From the NCBI GenBank assembly GCA_016806145.1, contig CP063166.1, forward strand, positions 6,324,001 through 6,388,000: a stretch of DNA of 64,000 nucleotides. The letters are read 5' to 3'. A program made the translations under genes and the position numbers. Positions 7,832 through 16,498 of the stretch are shown here, one piece after another. The notes under the pieces are model-generated. The model ran no database searches, had not been told where the DNA came from, and saw only the letters and a list, made by a program, of their open reading frames with translations. Each line of letters opens with the position of its first letter. Positions within the stretch are counted from its first letter, which is position 1. Origin of the DNA: Variovorax paradoxus (GTDB lineage Bacteria > Pseudomonadota > Gammaproteobacteria > Burkholderiales > Burkholderiaceae_C).

Positions 7832-8745
7832 TGACTGCCGCCGCCGCGATGGACCTGCAAATTCTGCGCGCCTTCGTGCTGGCCGCGCGCGAAGGCAGCG
7901 TCTCGCGCGCCGCCGCCCGGCTCCACCTCACGCAGCCGGCCGTGAGCCTGCAGCTCAAGCGCCTGGCGGAAGACACCGGCCTGCAGCTGTTCACGCGCAC
8001 GCCGCACGGGCTGGCGCTCACGGCCGACGGCGCGGCGCTGCTGCCGCAGGCCGAGCGCGTGCTGGCCGCGGTGGGCGACCTGCAGCAGGCGGCGCGCAAC
8101 CTGCAGTCGACGGTGCGTGGCGCGCTGCGCATCGGCACCATCCTCGATCCCGAATTCACGCGCCTGGGCATGTTCCTGCGCGAGCTGGTCGAGTCGGCGC
8201 CGCAGATCGAGACCGAGCTGCGCCACGGCATGAGCGGCACGGTGCTGGCGCAGGTGCTGCGCGGCGAGCTCGACGTGGGCTTCCACCTCGATGCGGACGG
8301 CGATGCGGACGCGGCCGGCGGCGATCCGGCGCTGGCCGCGCGCACCCTCACGCGCTTCACCTACCGCGTGGTGGCGCCGGCCGGCTGGGGGCCGCAGGTG
8401 ACGGGGCGCGACTGGAAGGCGCTGGCCGCGCTGCCCTGGCTCGGGACGCCGCCCGAGTCGGCGCACCACCGGCTGCTCGAACGCGTGTTCGGACCGCTGG
8501 GGCTGGCGCCGCGCCGCGTGGCGCTGGTCGACCAGGAGGCCTCGATGCTCGACCTGTTGAAGTCGGGCGTGGGCCTGAGCCTGCTGCGCGACTCGATCGC
8601 GATCCGCGAGAGCCAGGCCCACGGGCTGGTGCTGGCCGACCGGGTGCAGCTCGACTGCGCGCTGCGCTTCGTGTCGCTGGCGGCGCGGCGCAACGAGCCG
8701 GTGATCGCGAGTGCCTGGGATGCGCTGACCCGCGCCTGGAGCTGA
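7831..8745 (+). CDS. LysR-family transcriptional regulator
   Basis: 304 residues from the first ATG (298 from the ATG at 7849, which gives the usual MDLQILRAF start of LysR proteins). The N-terminal winged helix-turn-helix contains GSVSRAAARLHLTQPAVSLQ (about residues 22-41). The rest is the LysR substrate-binding domain that senses a small effector. No clear Shine-Dalgarno precedes either start. It is transcribed away from the GMC oxidoreductase, and a 17-bp palindrome separates the two. It probably controls that gene and itself; the effector is unknown. Confidence 0.9.
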   Translation: MTAAAAMDLQILRAFVLAAREGSVSRAAARLHLTQPAVSLQLKRLAEDTGLQLFTRTPHGLALTADGAALLPQAERVLAAVGDLQQAARNLQSTVRGALRIGTILDPEFTRLGMFLRELVESAPQIETELRHGMSGTVLAQVLRGELDVGFHLDADGDADAAGGDPALAARTLTRFTYRVVAPAGWGPQVTGRDWKALAALPWLGTPPESAHHRLLERVFGPLGLAPRRVALVDQEASMLDLLKSGVGLSLLRDSIAIRESQAHGLVLADRVQLDCALRFVSLAARRNEPVIASAWDALTRAWS

Positions 8746-8955
8746 GAAGGCATGGATGACCCGCTGCGCGCCCCGATCGGTCTCACGAAAAGTTAAGAAA
8801 GGCCTCAGGAAAAACGGCGTGCTTCCCTACGTAATCCAGGGTTCGGTCGCACATGGCGCCCCGGGGCCTACGGTTACGATGCGCGCTGCATTTTGAAACC
8901 TTTGGTTCGTCCCGCGCCTCCTTCCTCCTCCTCTTCCCACCCGCTCCCCCGGACC

Positions 8956-10128
8956 ATGCCCTCCACCACGCCGCCTGCCGACAGCCCCGCTGCAGCCGAC
9001 GTCGGCGCGAGCCCCCGCATCGAGTCGCGCGAGCAGGACGGCAAGCGCTGGATCGTGGCGAGCGGCCGCTGGACCACGCTGGCGATGTCCTCGCCCTCCG
9101 ACTGGCAGGCGCTCGCGAAGAGCCTGGACGCGCTGCCCAGGCAGGACGACGCGGCCTGGGACCTGCGCCCGATCGCGCAGCTCGACCACATCGGCGCGCA
9201 GCTGCTGTGGGAGCGCTGGCACCACGACTGGCCGGCCACGCTCGAGCTGGCGCCGCAGCACAAGGCGGTGCTCGACCAGGTGGCGCAGTACACCGTCGGC
9301 ACGCCCGAGGAACCGCCCAAGACACTGGTCGAACGGCTGCGCGACTTCTCGCACAACGGCCCGCGCGCGATGGGCGTCACGCGCGACTTCGTCGGCCTGA
9401 TCGGCCAGCTCACGATCGACGTCGGCCGGCTGCTGGCGGCGCCGCACCGCGGGCCCTGGCGCGACTTCTCGGGCCACCTCTACCAGTTCGGCGCGACGGC
9501 GCTGCACATCACGGCGCTGGTCGGCCTGCTGATCGGCGTGGTGCTGGCCTACCTGATCTCGCAGCAGCTGCGCCAGTACGGCGCCGAGACCTTCGTGGTC
9601 AACATCCTCGGCCTGTCGCTGGTGCGCGAGCTCGGGCCGGTGCTCGCGGCGGTGCTGATCGCGGGCCGCTCGGGCTCGGCGATCACGGCGCAAATCGGCG
9701 TGATGCGCGTGACCGAGGAGCTCGACGCGATGCGCGTGATGGGCATCCCGCACGGCTTCCGGCTGGTGATGCCGCGCGTGCTGGCGCTCGCCATCGCGAT
9801 GCCGCTGATCAGCCTGTGGACCTCGATGGCGGCGCTCTTGGGCGGCATGCTCGCGGCCGACGCGGCGCTCGACATCTCGCCGGCCTATTTCCTCTCGGCG
9901 CTGCCGCGCGCGGTGCCGATCGCCAACCTCTGGCTGGCCACCGCCAAGTCGGCGGTGTTCGGCATCCTGATCGCGCTGATCGGCTGCTACTTCGGCATGA
10001 AGGTCAAGCCCAACACCGAGAGCCTGGGGCGCGGCACCACCTCGTCGGTCGTGACCTCGATCACCGCGGTGATCCTGGTCGATGCGCTGTTCGCCGTGCT
10101 GTTCAAGGGCATCGGGTTCCGCGGATGA
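8956..10128 (+). CDS. MlaE-like ABC permease with fused N-terminal STAS (MlaB-like) domain
   Basis: 390 residues from ATG 8956. An in-frame ATG at 8893 would add 21 Ser/Pro-rich residues and is less likely. The C-terminal 260 residues are an MlaE/YrbE permease: several membrane segments and the conserved cytoplasmic stretch ITAQIGVMRVTEELDAMRVM. The first about 115 residues are soluble and look like a STAS domain (WDLRPIAQLDHIGAQLL), the fold of the separate MlaB subunit of the phospholipid-transport system. Thus MlaB and MlaE appear joined. The protein works in the inner membrane with the ATPase and MCE protein encoded next, and overlaps the ATPase gene by 4 bp. Confidence 0.88.
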   Translation: MPSTTPPADSPAAADVGASPRIESREQDGKRWIVASGRWTTLAMSSPSDWQALAKSLDALPRQDDAAWDLRPIAQLDHIGAQLLWERWHHDWPATLELAPQHKAVLDQVAQYTVGTPEEPPKTLVERLRDFSHNGPRAMGVTRDFVGLIGQLTIDVGRLLAAPHRGPWRDFSGHLYQFGATALHITALVGLLIGVVLAYLISQQLRQYGAETFVVNILGLSLVRELGPVLAAVLIAGRSGSAITAQIGVMRVTEELDAMRVMGIPHGFRLVMPRVLALAIAMPLISLWTSMAALLGGMLAADAALDISPAYFLSALPRAVPIANLWLATAKSAVFGILIALIGCYFGMKVKPNTESLGRGTTSSVVTSITAVILVDALFAVLFKGIGFRG

Positions 10129-10979
10129 ACACGCAGGCCACGCCCTCTTCCGCCGCGTCCGAGACCGTGGTCGACATCCGTCGCCTGTGGACGGTGTTCA
10201 AGAACACCGACGGCGAGCAGGTGGTGCACCGCGACCTCGACCTGCGCATCGAGCGCGGCGAGGTGCTGTCGCTGGTCGGCGGCTCGGGCACCGGCAAGAC
10301 GGTGCTGCTGCGCCAGATCCTCGGGCTCGAGAAGCCCTCGAAGGGCACGGTCGAGGTGCTGGGCCAGGCGCCCGGCGAGCTCAGCGCCGCGGGCGCGGCC
10401 AACGTCGGCATGCTGTTCCAGCACGGCGCGCTGTTCTCGGCCTTCAGCGTGCTCGAGAACATCGCCTTTCCGCTGCGCGAGCTCAAGCTGCTGCCCGACG
10501 AGCTGATCCGCAACGCGGCGCTGGTCAAGCTGCAGATGGTGGGCCTGGAGCCGCGCCATGCGAACCGCAGCCCGGCCGACCTGTCGGGCGGCATGATCAA
10601 GCGCGTGGCGCTGGCGCGCGCGCTGATCATGGACCCGCCGCTGCTGCTGCTCGACGAACCCACCGCCGGCCTCGATCCCGAGGCCTCCGACAGCTTCTGC
10701 GACCTGCTGCGCGGGCTGCACCGCGAGCTCGGCCTCACGGTGGTGATGGTCACGCACGACCTCGACACGCTGTTCGACCTGAGCACCCGCATCGCGGTGC
10801 TGGCCGACCAGAAGGTCATCGCCAGCGGCACCGCGCGCGAGGTGATCGCCTACCCGCATCCCTTCATCCACGAGTACTTTCTCGGAGGGCGCGGCCAGCG
10901 CGCCCTGGAGGCGCTGCACGACCGACCCGCCCCCGAACGACATGCGCCGCGGCCCGAGGCCGGCGGCGCCGAAAGGTAG
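10125..10979 (+). CDS. MlaF-like ABC transporter ATP-binding protein
   Basis: 284 residues. The Walker A motif is GGSGTGKTVLL (about residues 47-57), the ABC signature LSGGMIKRVALARAL, and the Walker B LLLLDEPTAGLDP, with the switch histidine in MVTHDL. The MIKRV form of the signature is typical of MlaF-type ATPases of lipid transporters. The start codon overlaps the permease stop. It powers transfer of phospholipid or another hydrophobic molecule between the inner membrane and the periplasmic MCE protein. The C-terminal 30 residues are charged and not part of the core domain. Confidence 0.92.
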   Translation: MNTQATPSSAASETVVDIRRLWTVFKNTDGEQVVHRDLDLRIERGEVLSLVGGSGTGKTVLLRQILGLEKPSKGTVEVLGQAPGELSAAGAANVGMLFQHGALFSAFSVLENIAFPLRELKLLPDELIRNAALVKLQMVGLEPRHANRSPADLSGGMIKRVALARALIMDPPLLLLDEPTAGLDPEASDSFCDLLRGLHRELGLTVVMVTHDLDTLFDLSTRIAVLADQKVIASGTAREVIAYPHPFIHEYFLGGRGQRALEALHDRPAPERHAPRPEAGGAER

Positions 10980-10982
10980 TCC

Positions 10983-11954
10983 ATGGAAAACAAGGCCCAT
11001 GCCCTCGCCGCCGGAGCCTTCGTGCTCGGCCTGCTCGCCGTGCTCGTGGGGCTGGTGATCTGGTTCACGCGCGACAACACCGTGCGCAACATCTACGAGC
11101 TCTCCACGCGCGACGCGGTCAGCGGCCTGCAGCCGCAGGCGATGGTGCGCTACCGCGGCATCGCGGTCGGCAAGGTCACGCTGATCGACTTCGACCCCAA
11201 GGTGAAGGGCAACGTGCGCGTGCGCATCACGGTCGACGAACGCGTGCCGCTGACCACCTCGAGCTTCGCCACCCTGAGCTACCAGGGCGTGACCGGCCTG
11301 GCCTTCATCGCGCTGGACGACAAGGGCGAATCGAACGTGGCGCTCAAGCCCGACAACGGCGATCCGCCGCGCATCCCGCTCAAGCCCTCGATGCTGGCCC
11401 AGCTGCAGGACCGCGGCGAGGCGATCATCAACCAGGTCGAGGAGGTGACCAAGCGCGCCAACCGCCTGCTCAACGACGACAACCAGAAGCGCGTGGCCGA
11501 CGCGCTCGAGAACATCGCGGCCGCGACCTCCAGCGCCAACCAGCTGATGCTGCGCCTCGACGGCACCGTGAAGACCGGCGTCGCGCCCGTGCTGCAGCGG
11601 CTGCCCGACACGCTCGACTCGGTGAAGAAGGCCGCGGGCGACGTCTCGCGCGTGGCCAACAACTTCAACGGCACCGTGACCCGGCTCAACGCGCCCGACG
11701 GTCCGGTGCAGCGGCTGGGCGACGGCACCAAGGCGCTGGCGCAGGCGGTCGACTCCTTCAACGCCGCCACGCTGCCGCGCGTGAACCGCGTGGCCGACGA
11801 CACCTCGCACGCGGTGCGCCGGCTCGGCCGCGCGGCCGACAGCATCAACGACAACCCGCAATCGCTGCTGTTCGGCAACGGCGGCGCGGCGGCCGGACCG
11901 GGCGAGCCGGGCTTCTCGCCGCCGGCCGCGAGCGGCAACGGCGCCAGGCCCTGA
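10983..11954 (+). CDS. MCE-family periplasmic lipid-binding protein (MlaD-like)
   Basis: 323 residues. A single N-terminal membrane anchor (about residues 9-29) is followed by one MCE domain (VRYRGIAVGKVTLIDF, residues about 55-70). The long C-terminal half is helical and rich in Asn, Ala and Val (repeated NRLLNDDNQ- and DTLDSVKKA-like stretches), unlike the short E. coli MlaD, and probably forms a rod or tunnel across the periplasm. The gene starts 3 bp after the ATPase stop. It belongs to the same transporter and carries lipid between membranes. Confidence 0.9.
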   Translation: MENKAHALAAGAFVLGLLAVLVGLVIWFTRDNTVRNIYELSTRDAVSGLQPQAMVRYRGIAVGKVTLIDFDPKVKGNVRVRITVDERVPLTTSSFATLSYQGVTGLAFIALDDKGESNVALKPDNGDPPRIPLKPSMLAQLQDRGEAIINQVEEVTKRANRLLNDDNQKRVADALENIAAATSSANQLMLRLDGTVKTGVAPVLQRLPDTLDSVKKAAGDVSRVANNFNGTVTRLNAPDGPVQRLGDGTKALAQAVDSFNAATLPRVNRVADDTSHAVRRLGRAADSINDNPQSLLFGNGGAAAGPGEPGFSPPAASGNGARP

Positions 11955-11987
11955 GGCCGCGGCATCCACGATGGCAGGACAACGACC

Positions 11988-12650
11988 ATGAAGAACGCCA
12001 CGCATCCTCTTTCCGCCCTCGCGCTCGGCCTCGCGCTGCTGCTGGCCGGCTGCGGCGCGCTGCCCGACAAGCCCCAGCGCGCCACGCTCTACGACTTCGG
12101 TCCCGGACCGATGGCCGCGCAGCAGGCGAGCAGCGCGCCGACGCCGCAGGCCATGATCGCGCTGCCCGAGATCGAGGCCAGTCCGCGGCTCGACGGCACG
12201 CAGATCCTCTACCGGCTCGGCTATGCCGACGCCAACGAACTCAAGCCTTATGGCCAGTCGCGCTGGAGCCTGTCGCCCGCGCAACTGCTGCGCCAGCGGC
12301 TGCGCGACACGCTGGCCGAGCGCCGCACCGTGCTCGGCCCCGAGGAGAGCGCGACCATCGCACGCAGCGAGGGCCGCGTGCCCGACACGCTGCGCCTGTC
12401 GCTCGACGAGTTCAGCCACTACTTCGAATCGCCCGCGGCCAGCGTGGGCCTGGTGCGGCTGCGCGCCACGCTCGTGCGCGGCGGCACCGGCGGCGACCGC
12501 GTGCTGGGCCAGAAGCTGATCACCGTGCGCCGGCCCGCGCCGAGCGCCGATGCGCCCGGCGGCGTGAAGGCACTGGCCGCGGCCAGCGACGCGGCGATCG
12601 CCGAGCTCGTGCAGTGGGTGGACCAGCAGCAGCAACAGCAGCCGCGGTAG
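11988..12650 (+). CDS. PqiC-like transport-associated lipoprotein
   Basis: 220 residues with a lipoprotein signal peptide: hydrophobic ALALGLALLLAGC, lipobox LAGC with the cysteine near residue 22. The mature part begins with KPQRATLYDFGP, typical of the ABC-type transport auxiliary lipoprotein/PqiC family that sits with MCE transporters and is anchored in the outer membrane. The C-terminus ends in a run of glutamines (VDQQQQQQPR). It is 33 bp downstream of the MCE gene and completes the transport operon. Confidence 0.85.
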   Translation: MKNATHPLSALALGLALLLAGCGALPDKPQRATLYDFGPGPMAAQQASSAPTPQAMIALPEIEASPRLDGTQILYRLGYADANELKPYGQSRWSLSPAQLLRQRLRDTLAERRTVLGPEESATIARSEGRVPDTLRLSLDEFSHYFESPAASVGLVRLRATLVRGGTGGDRVLGQKLITVRRPAPSADAPGGVKALAAASDAAIAELVQWVDQQQQQQPR

Positions 12651-12705
12651 TAAGCTGCCGCCAGCCGCGGCACCCCGCATCGGCCCACGGACGGAGGAAA
12701 CGCAC

Positions 12706-12927
12706 ATGAACGCCACCCGCATCGTCGGCATCATCCTGATCGTCGCCGGCATCGCCGGGCTGGGCCTCGGCGGCTTCAGCTTCACGCGCGAGACGCACCA
12801 GGCCAAGCTCGGGCCGATCGAGCTGTCGGTGAAGGAGAAGCAGACCGTGAACTTCCCGGCCTGGGCCGGCGTCGCGGCGATCGTGGTGGGCGGGGTGCTG
12901 GTGCTGTTCGGCGGCCGCAAGGGCTGA
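12706..12927 (+). CDS. Small two-helix membrane protein of unknown function
   Basis: 73 residues with GGAGGA as ribosome-binding site 8 bp before ATG. Two hydrophobic segments (about residues 5-24 and 52-69) flank a polar loop with KLGPIELSVKEKQTV. Proteins with this layout are widespread in bacteria and lack an assigned role; I do not recognise a specific function. It follows the lipid-transport operon on the same strand, 55 bp away, and may be co-transcribed. Confidence 0.75.
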   Translation: MNATRIVGIILIVAGIAGLGLGGFSFTRETHQAKLGPIELSVKEKQTVNFPAWAGVAAIVVGGVLVLFGGRKG

Positions 12928-12969
12928 GCGGCTCGAGCGGCCTCACAAGGTGTGAAGAAACCGTAGCGA

Positions 12970-13042
12970 GCGCCCCGAGGTCGCGCCGAGGACCGGAGCC
13001 GTACCTTGTACGGTGAGGACCGCAGGTGCGAGATCGGGGCGC
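12970..13042. repeat. 73-bp extended stem-loop (REP-like) after the Mla operon
   Basis: Outer arms GCGCCCCGA (12970-12978) and TCGGGGCGC (13034-13042) are exact complements. Inside them TCGCGCC pairs with GGTGCGA with one G-T wobble, and the tip CCGTAC-CTT-GTACGG (12999-13013) is a perfect hairpin. No T-tract follows, so it is not a standard intrinsic terminator. It sits between convergent genes, a usual place for palindromic dispersed repeats. Confidence 0.6.
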
Positions 13043-13065
13043 GTAGTAGGTTTATTCATACCTTG

Positions 13066-14088
13066 TCAGCCACCGCCGCGCGGCACGGCCAGCTTCTCCT
13101 TCACCGCCTCCACCATGCGGTCGCCCAGCGCCAGTTGCCCATGCATCGAGAAGTGGGTGTCGTTGGGCATGTAGAAGTCGCGGATCGCGGTCTTCTGACG
13201 CTGGGCGAAGGCGAACAGATCGGGGCCGAGCCCGGCTTCGTTGAAGGCCTTCACGAAGGCCTGCGAATGCGTGGGATCGAGGTAGGTGGTGGTCTTGTCG
13301 GGCACCACCATCCACAGGATGGTCACCCCGTCCCGGGCCTTGGCGAAGGCCTGCAGCTGCGCCGCGTGCTCCGCCGTGAGTTCGCGGCCGGTCGCGTCGA
13401 CGGACAGGAACAGCGCCATCCCGCACCGCCGGTTGCTGAACAGCGCGCAGCCGTCGGGCACGGCCGCCGCGCGCACCTGCGGGTCGCAGCCGCTGCGCTC
13501 CTCGCCGGCGATCGCGGCGCGGGTGCAGCGCGCCGTGAGAAAGCCCGCGTAGAACTGCCCGTCCCAGTTGAGCGCGAAGCCCGGCACCTTGTCGAGCGGC
13601 GGCAACGGCACCTCGCGCTCGGTGACCATCGGCTTCCTCATCTCCACGCAGCCCTGCGAGCGCTCGAGACGCGCATCGACGAGCCGCTCCACGCTCTCGA
13701 TGATCACCAGCTTGCCGTGGAAGCCGCCGTCCGTGAGCCAGCGATCGAAGTCGTCGCACAGCGATTCGCCGACCTCCAGCCAGGACGTGGAGGCCACGCC
13801 CCAGCCTTCCTGGACCAGCCGCGACTGCCAGCGGCGCGTGAGCGAGAAGCTGTCGCCGATGACCAGGATGTCGGCCTGCTCGATCGGCGTGCCGCGCAGC
13901 AGCGCCGCATCGACGCGCGGCGGATCGATGCGCCAGCCGAAGTCGTGTTCGGAGATGCGCCCGAGGCGCGAGAGGTCGCCATAGGGCACGGGCGTGAAGA
14001 GCGTCTGCATCACGAGGCCGAACAGCACCGCATAGCCGACGCCGAAGATCCCGAGCCACAGCCTGGCGAAGGGGGGTTTCACTGTCAT
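13066..14088 (-). CDS. SGNH-fold (AlgX/AlgJ-like) membrane-anchored protein, probable acyl-group enzyme
   Basis: 340 residues. One N-terminal membrane segment (about residues 10-30) anchors a periplasmic domain. VIGDSFSLTRRW carries a GDS-type nucleophile block, and NDTHFSMHGQLALGD near the C-terminus has the Asp-x-His pair of SGNH hydrolases. This resembles alginate O-acetyltransferase-type domains, which move or remove acetyl groups on polysaccharides. The ATG overlaps the stop of the serine hydrolase gene by 4 bp, so both are translated together. The fold is fairly certain; the substrate is unknown. Confidence 0.65.
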   Translation of the reverse strand: MTVKPPFARLWLGIFGVGYAVLFGLVMQTLFTPVPYGDLSRLGRISEHDFGWRIDPPRVDAALLRGTPIEQADILVIGDSFSLTRRWQSRLVQEGWGVASTSWLEVGESLCDDFDRWLTDGGFHGKLVIIESVERLVDARLERSQGCVEMRKPMVTEREVPLPPLDKVPGFALNWDGQFYAGFLTARCTRAAIAGEERSGCDPQVRAAAVPDGCALFSNRRCGMALFLSVDATGRELTAEHAAQLQAFAKARDGVTILWMVVPDKTTTYLDPTHSQAFVKAFNEAGLGPDLFAFAQRQKTAIRDFYMPNDTHFSMHGQLALGDRMVEAVKEKLAVPRGGG

Positions 14089-15623
14089 GGCGCCTCCGCG
14101 CGCAGTTCGGCCTGGAAGCCATAGGAGTTGGAAAAGACGAGGTCGATGCCCTCGGTGCCATCGTCGCGCAGCCGCAGCAGGTAGCGGGTGCGCAGCGGTT
14201 CGCCGAGGATGCGCGCCTCCACGTCGAAGCTGCGCGCGTCGCTCCAGCGGCCCCGGGTGGCGACCACCGGCATCGGGCCGCCCGCGGGGCTGGTGCGGAA
14301 CAGGCCGTCGAGGCCGATCGGCGCGGTGAAGCGCTCGTCGGCGCCGCCGGGTCCGCGCGCGGCGGTCACGACCTCGTAGTGCGGGTTCGCGGGATCGAGC
14401 TCGAGCCGCAGGCTGCGCAGCCCGATGGGGTTGCTGGCGAAGCGCCAGGTGCGGCCCGCGAGGCGTTGCCGCGCCGCCTCGGGCACCGGGCCGACCTCGG
14501 AGGGCTTCTCGGCCGTGGCCCTGGCCACCGAGGCCTCGAGCGCGGCCTGGGCCGCGGCATCGTCGGCAACGGCGCCGCCGGCCTTGACGGAGCGCAGGAT
14601 GCGTTCGATCAAGAGCGGCACCGGCGCCGCGCGCGTGCTCGTGAACACCGCCACCGCGTCCGCCTCGGGCAGCACCACGATGCCCTGGCCGTTGTGGCCC
14701 ATGGCCATGTAGATGCGGCGCGCGGGCAGGGTCCACCAGCCGTTGGCGTAGAAGAAGCCCGGCGTGCCGAGGTCCTTCATCTCGACCGTGGCCGCGAGGT
14801 TCTTCGCGACCCAGGCGGCCGGCACGAGCTGGCGGTCTTCCCAGCGGCCGCCGCGCAGGTAGAGCTGGCCGATCTTCGCCATGTCGCGCGGCTGCAGCGC
14901 CAGGCCGAAGCCGCCCACGGGCACGCCCTGCGGGTCCTGGCGCCAGCGCAGGTCGGCGATGCCCAGCGGCTTGAACAGGCGCTCGGTGGCATAGGCCCGC
15001 AGATCGCCGCCGGTGCGCCGCGCGAGCAGGGCCGACAGCAGCTGCGAGTTGCCGCTGTTGTAGTTGAAGCCGGCGCCGGGCGCCTGTGCCATCGGGCGGC
15101 CGCGCACGTAGGCGGCCCAGTCGCGCGAACGCTCCATCTCGATCAGCGAGACCGGCTTGCCGCGGTCGTTGAGCGGCTCGGTCCAGTCGATGCCCGAGGT
15201 CATGTCGAGCAGGTGCGCGACCGTGACCGCGGCGCGCCGGGGATCGGTGGCGTCGTCGAACACCCGGTCGTCGAGGCGCAGCTTGCCTTCCTCGATCGCG
15301 ATGCCGGCGAGCGTGCCCATCACGGCCTTGGTGACCGAGTTGACCGCGTGGCGCAGGCCGGGGCGAAACGGCGCGTAGTAGGCCTCCACCACGATGCGGC
15401 CGTGGCGCACCACCAGCAGGCTGTCGAGCTGGTGGGTGGCGCCGAGCTCGACCAGCCGCGCGAGCTCGGCCGGGTCCATGCCCTGCGAGGCGGGCGTGGC
15501 GACGGTCCAGCCGGCGGTGGGCCAGGGGCCCTCGTCGGCCGCGGCGGCAGCACCGGCGAAAGCGAGCGACACCGACAGCGAAAGGGCCTGGAGGCCCGCG
15601 GCCACGGTCTGCGACGCCTTCAT
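14085..15623 (-). CDS. Exported serine hydrolase of the beta-lactamase class C / esterase family
   Basis: 512 residues with a signal peptide (SLSVSLAFAGAAAAADE). The catalytic SxxK motif is in NSVTKAVMG; a Tyr-x-Asn motif appears in FNYNSGNSQ; HNGQG fits the third conserved box. Members hydrolyse beta-lactams, esters, D-amino acid peptides or 6-aminohexanoate oligomers in the periplasm. The C-terminal about 140 residues form an extra domain after the catalytic part. The gene overlaps the IclR gene upstream and the SGNH gene downstream, each by ATGA. Confidence 0.82.
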   Translation of the reverse strand: MKASQTVAAGLQALSLSVSLAFAGAAAAADEGPWPTAGWTVATPASQGMDPAELARLVELGATHQLDSLLVVRHGRIVVEAYYAPFRPGLRHAVNSVTKAVMGTLAGIAIEEGKLRLDDRVFDDATDPRRAAVTVAHLLDMTSGIDWTEPLNDRGKPVSLIEMERSRDWAAYVRGRPMAQAPGAGFNYNSGNSQLLSALLARRTGGDLRAYATERLFKPLGIADLRWRQDPQGVPVGGFGLALQPRDMAKIGQLYLRGGRWEDRQLVPAAWVAKNLAATVEMKDLGTPGFFYANGWWTLPARRIYMAMGHNGQGIVVLPEADAVAVFTSTRAAPVPLLIERILRSVKAGGAVADDAAAQAALEASVARATAEKPSEVGPVPEAARQRLAGRTWRFASNPIGLRSLRLELDPANPHYEVVTAARGPGGADERFTAPIGLDGLFRTSPAGGPMPVVATRGRWSDARSFDVEARILGEPLRTRYLLRLRDDGTEGIDLVFSNSYGFQAELRAEAP

Positions 15624-16471
15624 CGGCGGCTCGCCCCCAGCCGCTGCGACACCGCGTCCGCGCAGCCCTTGAGCGCGGTGCCGATGGCGCCGTCCCAGGC
15701 GGTGTCGAAGATGCCGGCCGGGCCGATGGCCGTGATCGCGAGCACGATCGCGCCCGTGTGGTCGAACACCGGCGCGGCCATGGCGCTCACGCCCTCGATC
15801 ACCTCGCCGTCGGAACGGCTGATGCCGTGCGCGCGCACCTCCTGCAGCTGGCGCTCGAAATCGGCCCACGACGGCAGCGGCTGCACCGGCGGCATGCCGG
15901 CCGGCGGCGCGGGCTCGGCCTTGCGCTGCTTCTGGCGCTGGCGCTCGGCCTCGAGCAGGTCGCGCACGCGCCCGGCGTCGAGGTAGGCCGCGAACACCCG
16001 GCCCGAGGCCGTGTTGGTCAGCGAGAACACCGTGCCGTGGCGCATGTTGACGTGCACCGGCGAGGGCGACTCGGCCGTGCGCACGATGGTCGCGCCGCGC
16101 GCGCCCCAGACCGCCAGCGCGATGGTGTGGCCGGTCTGCTGCGCGAGCTGGGCGATGGCCGGCGTGGCGATGTGCACCGGGTCGGCCTGCTGCAGGCTGA
16201 TCAGGCCCAGTTGCAGTGCCAGCGGGCCGAGCAGATAGTGGCCGCTCGCGCGGTCCTGCTCGATCAGCCCCAGCCGGCCGAAGCTCACCATGTAGGGATG
16301 GGCCTTGGCGGGCGTCATGTCGGCCTCGCGGGCCAGGTCCTTGAGCGCCATCGGCCGGCCGTGGTGCACCAGCGCGCGCAGCAGCTGGCCGCCGACCTCG
16401 ATGCTCTGGATGCCGCGCTGGGCGCGGTCGGCGTCGGGTTGTGCTTCGTTCATGGAGTGGGGATTAGACAT
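15620..16471 (-). CDS. IclR-family transcriptional regulator
   Basis: 283 residues (277 if translation starts at the second ATG, 16453). The N-terminal winged helix-turn-helix contains ALKDLAREADMTPAKAHPYM, and the C-terminal effector domain includes VIEGVSAMAAPVFDHTGAIV. IclR proteins often control aromatic-acid catabolism. The gene is divergent from the MBL-fold/MhaA-like/HmgA cluster, with repeated half-sites between, and is translationally coupled to the serine hydrolase on its other side. It likely regulates the aromatic cluster; the effector (for example a hydroxyphenylacetate or homogentisate) is inferred. Confidence 0.88.
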   Translation of the reverse strand: MSNPHSMNEAQPDADRAQRGIQSIEVGGQLLRALVHHGRPMALKDLAREADMTPAKAHPYMVSFGRLGLIEQDRASGHYLLGPLALQLGLISLQQADPVHIATPAIAQLAQQTGHTIALAVWGARGATIVRTAESPSPVHVNMRHGTVFSLTNTASGRVFAAYLDAGRVRDLLEAERQRQKQRKAEPAPPAGMPPVQPLPSWADFERQLQEVRAHGISRSDGEVIEGVSAMAAPVFDHTGAIVLAITAIGPAGIFDTAWDGAIGTALKGCADAVSQRLGASRR

Positions 16472-16498
16472 GAAGCGATTCGAGGCTTACACTCGCGG

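Noticed and set aside
8746..8955. Additional small gene between the LysR and MlaE-like genes
   Set aside because: The 210-bp gap has no convincing frame with a ribosome-binding site. A TACGAT at about 8875 may be a -10 element, but no -35 was clear.
9987..12920. A 977-codon open frame on the minus strand across the Mla operon
   Set aside because: It runs antisense to four well-recognised genes, is rich in Arg/His/Gln as expected from reversed GC-rich codons, and matches no family.
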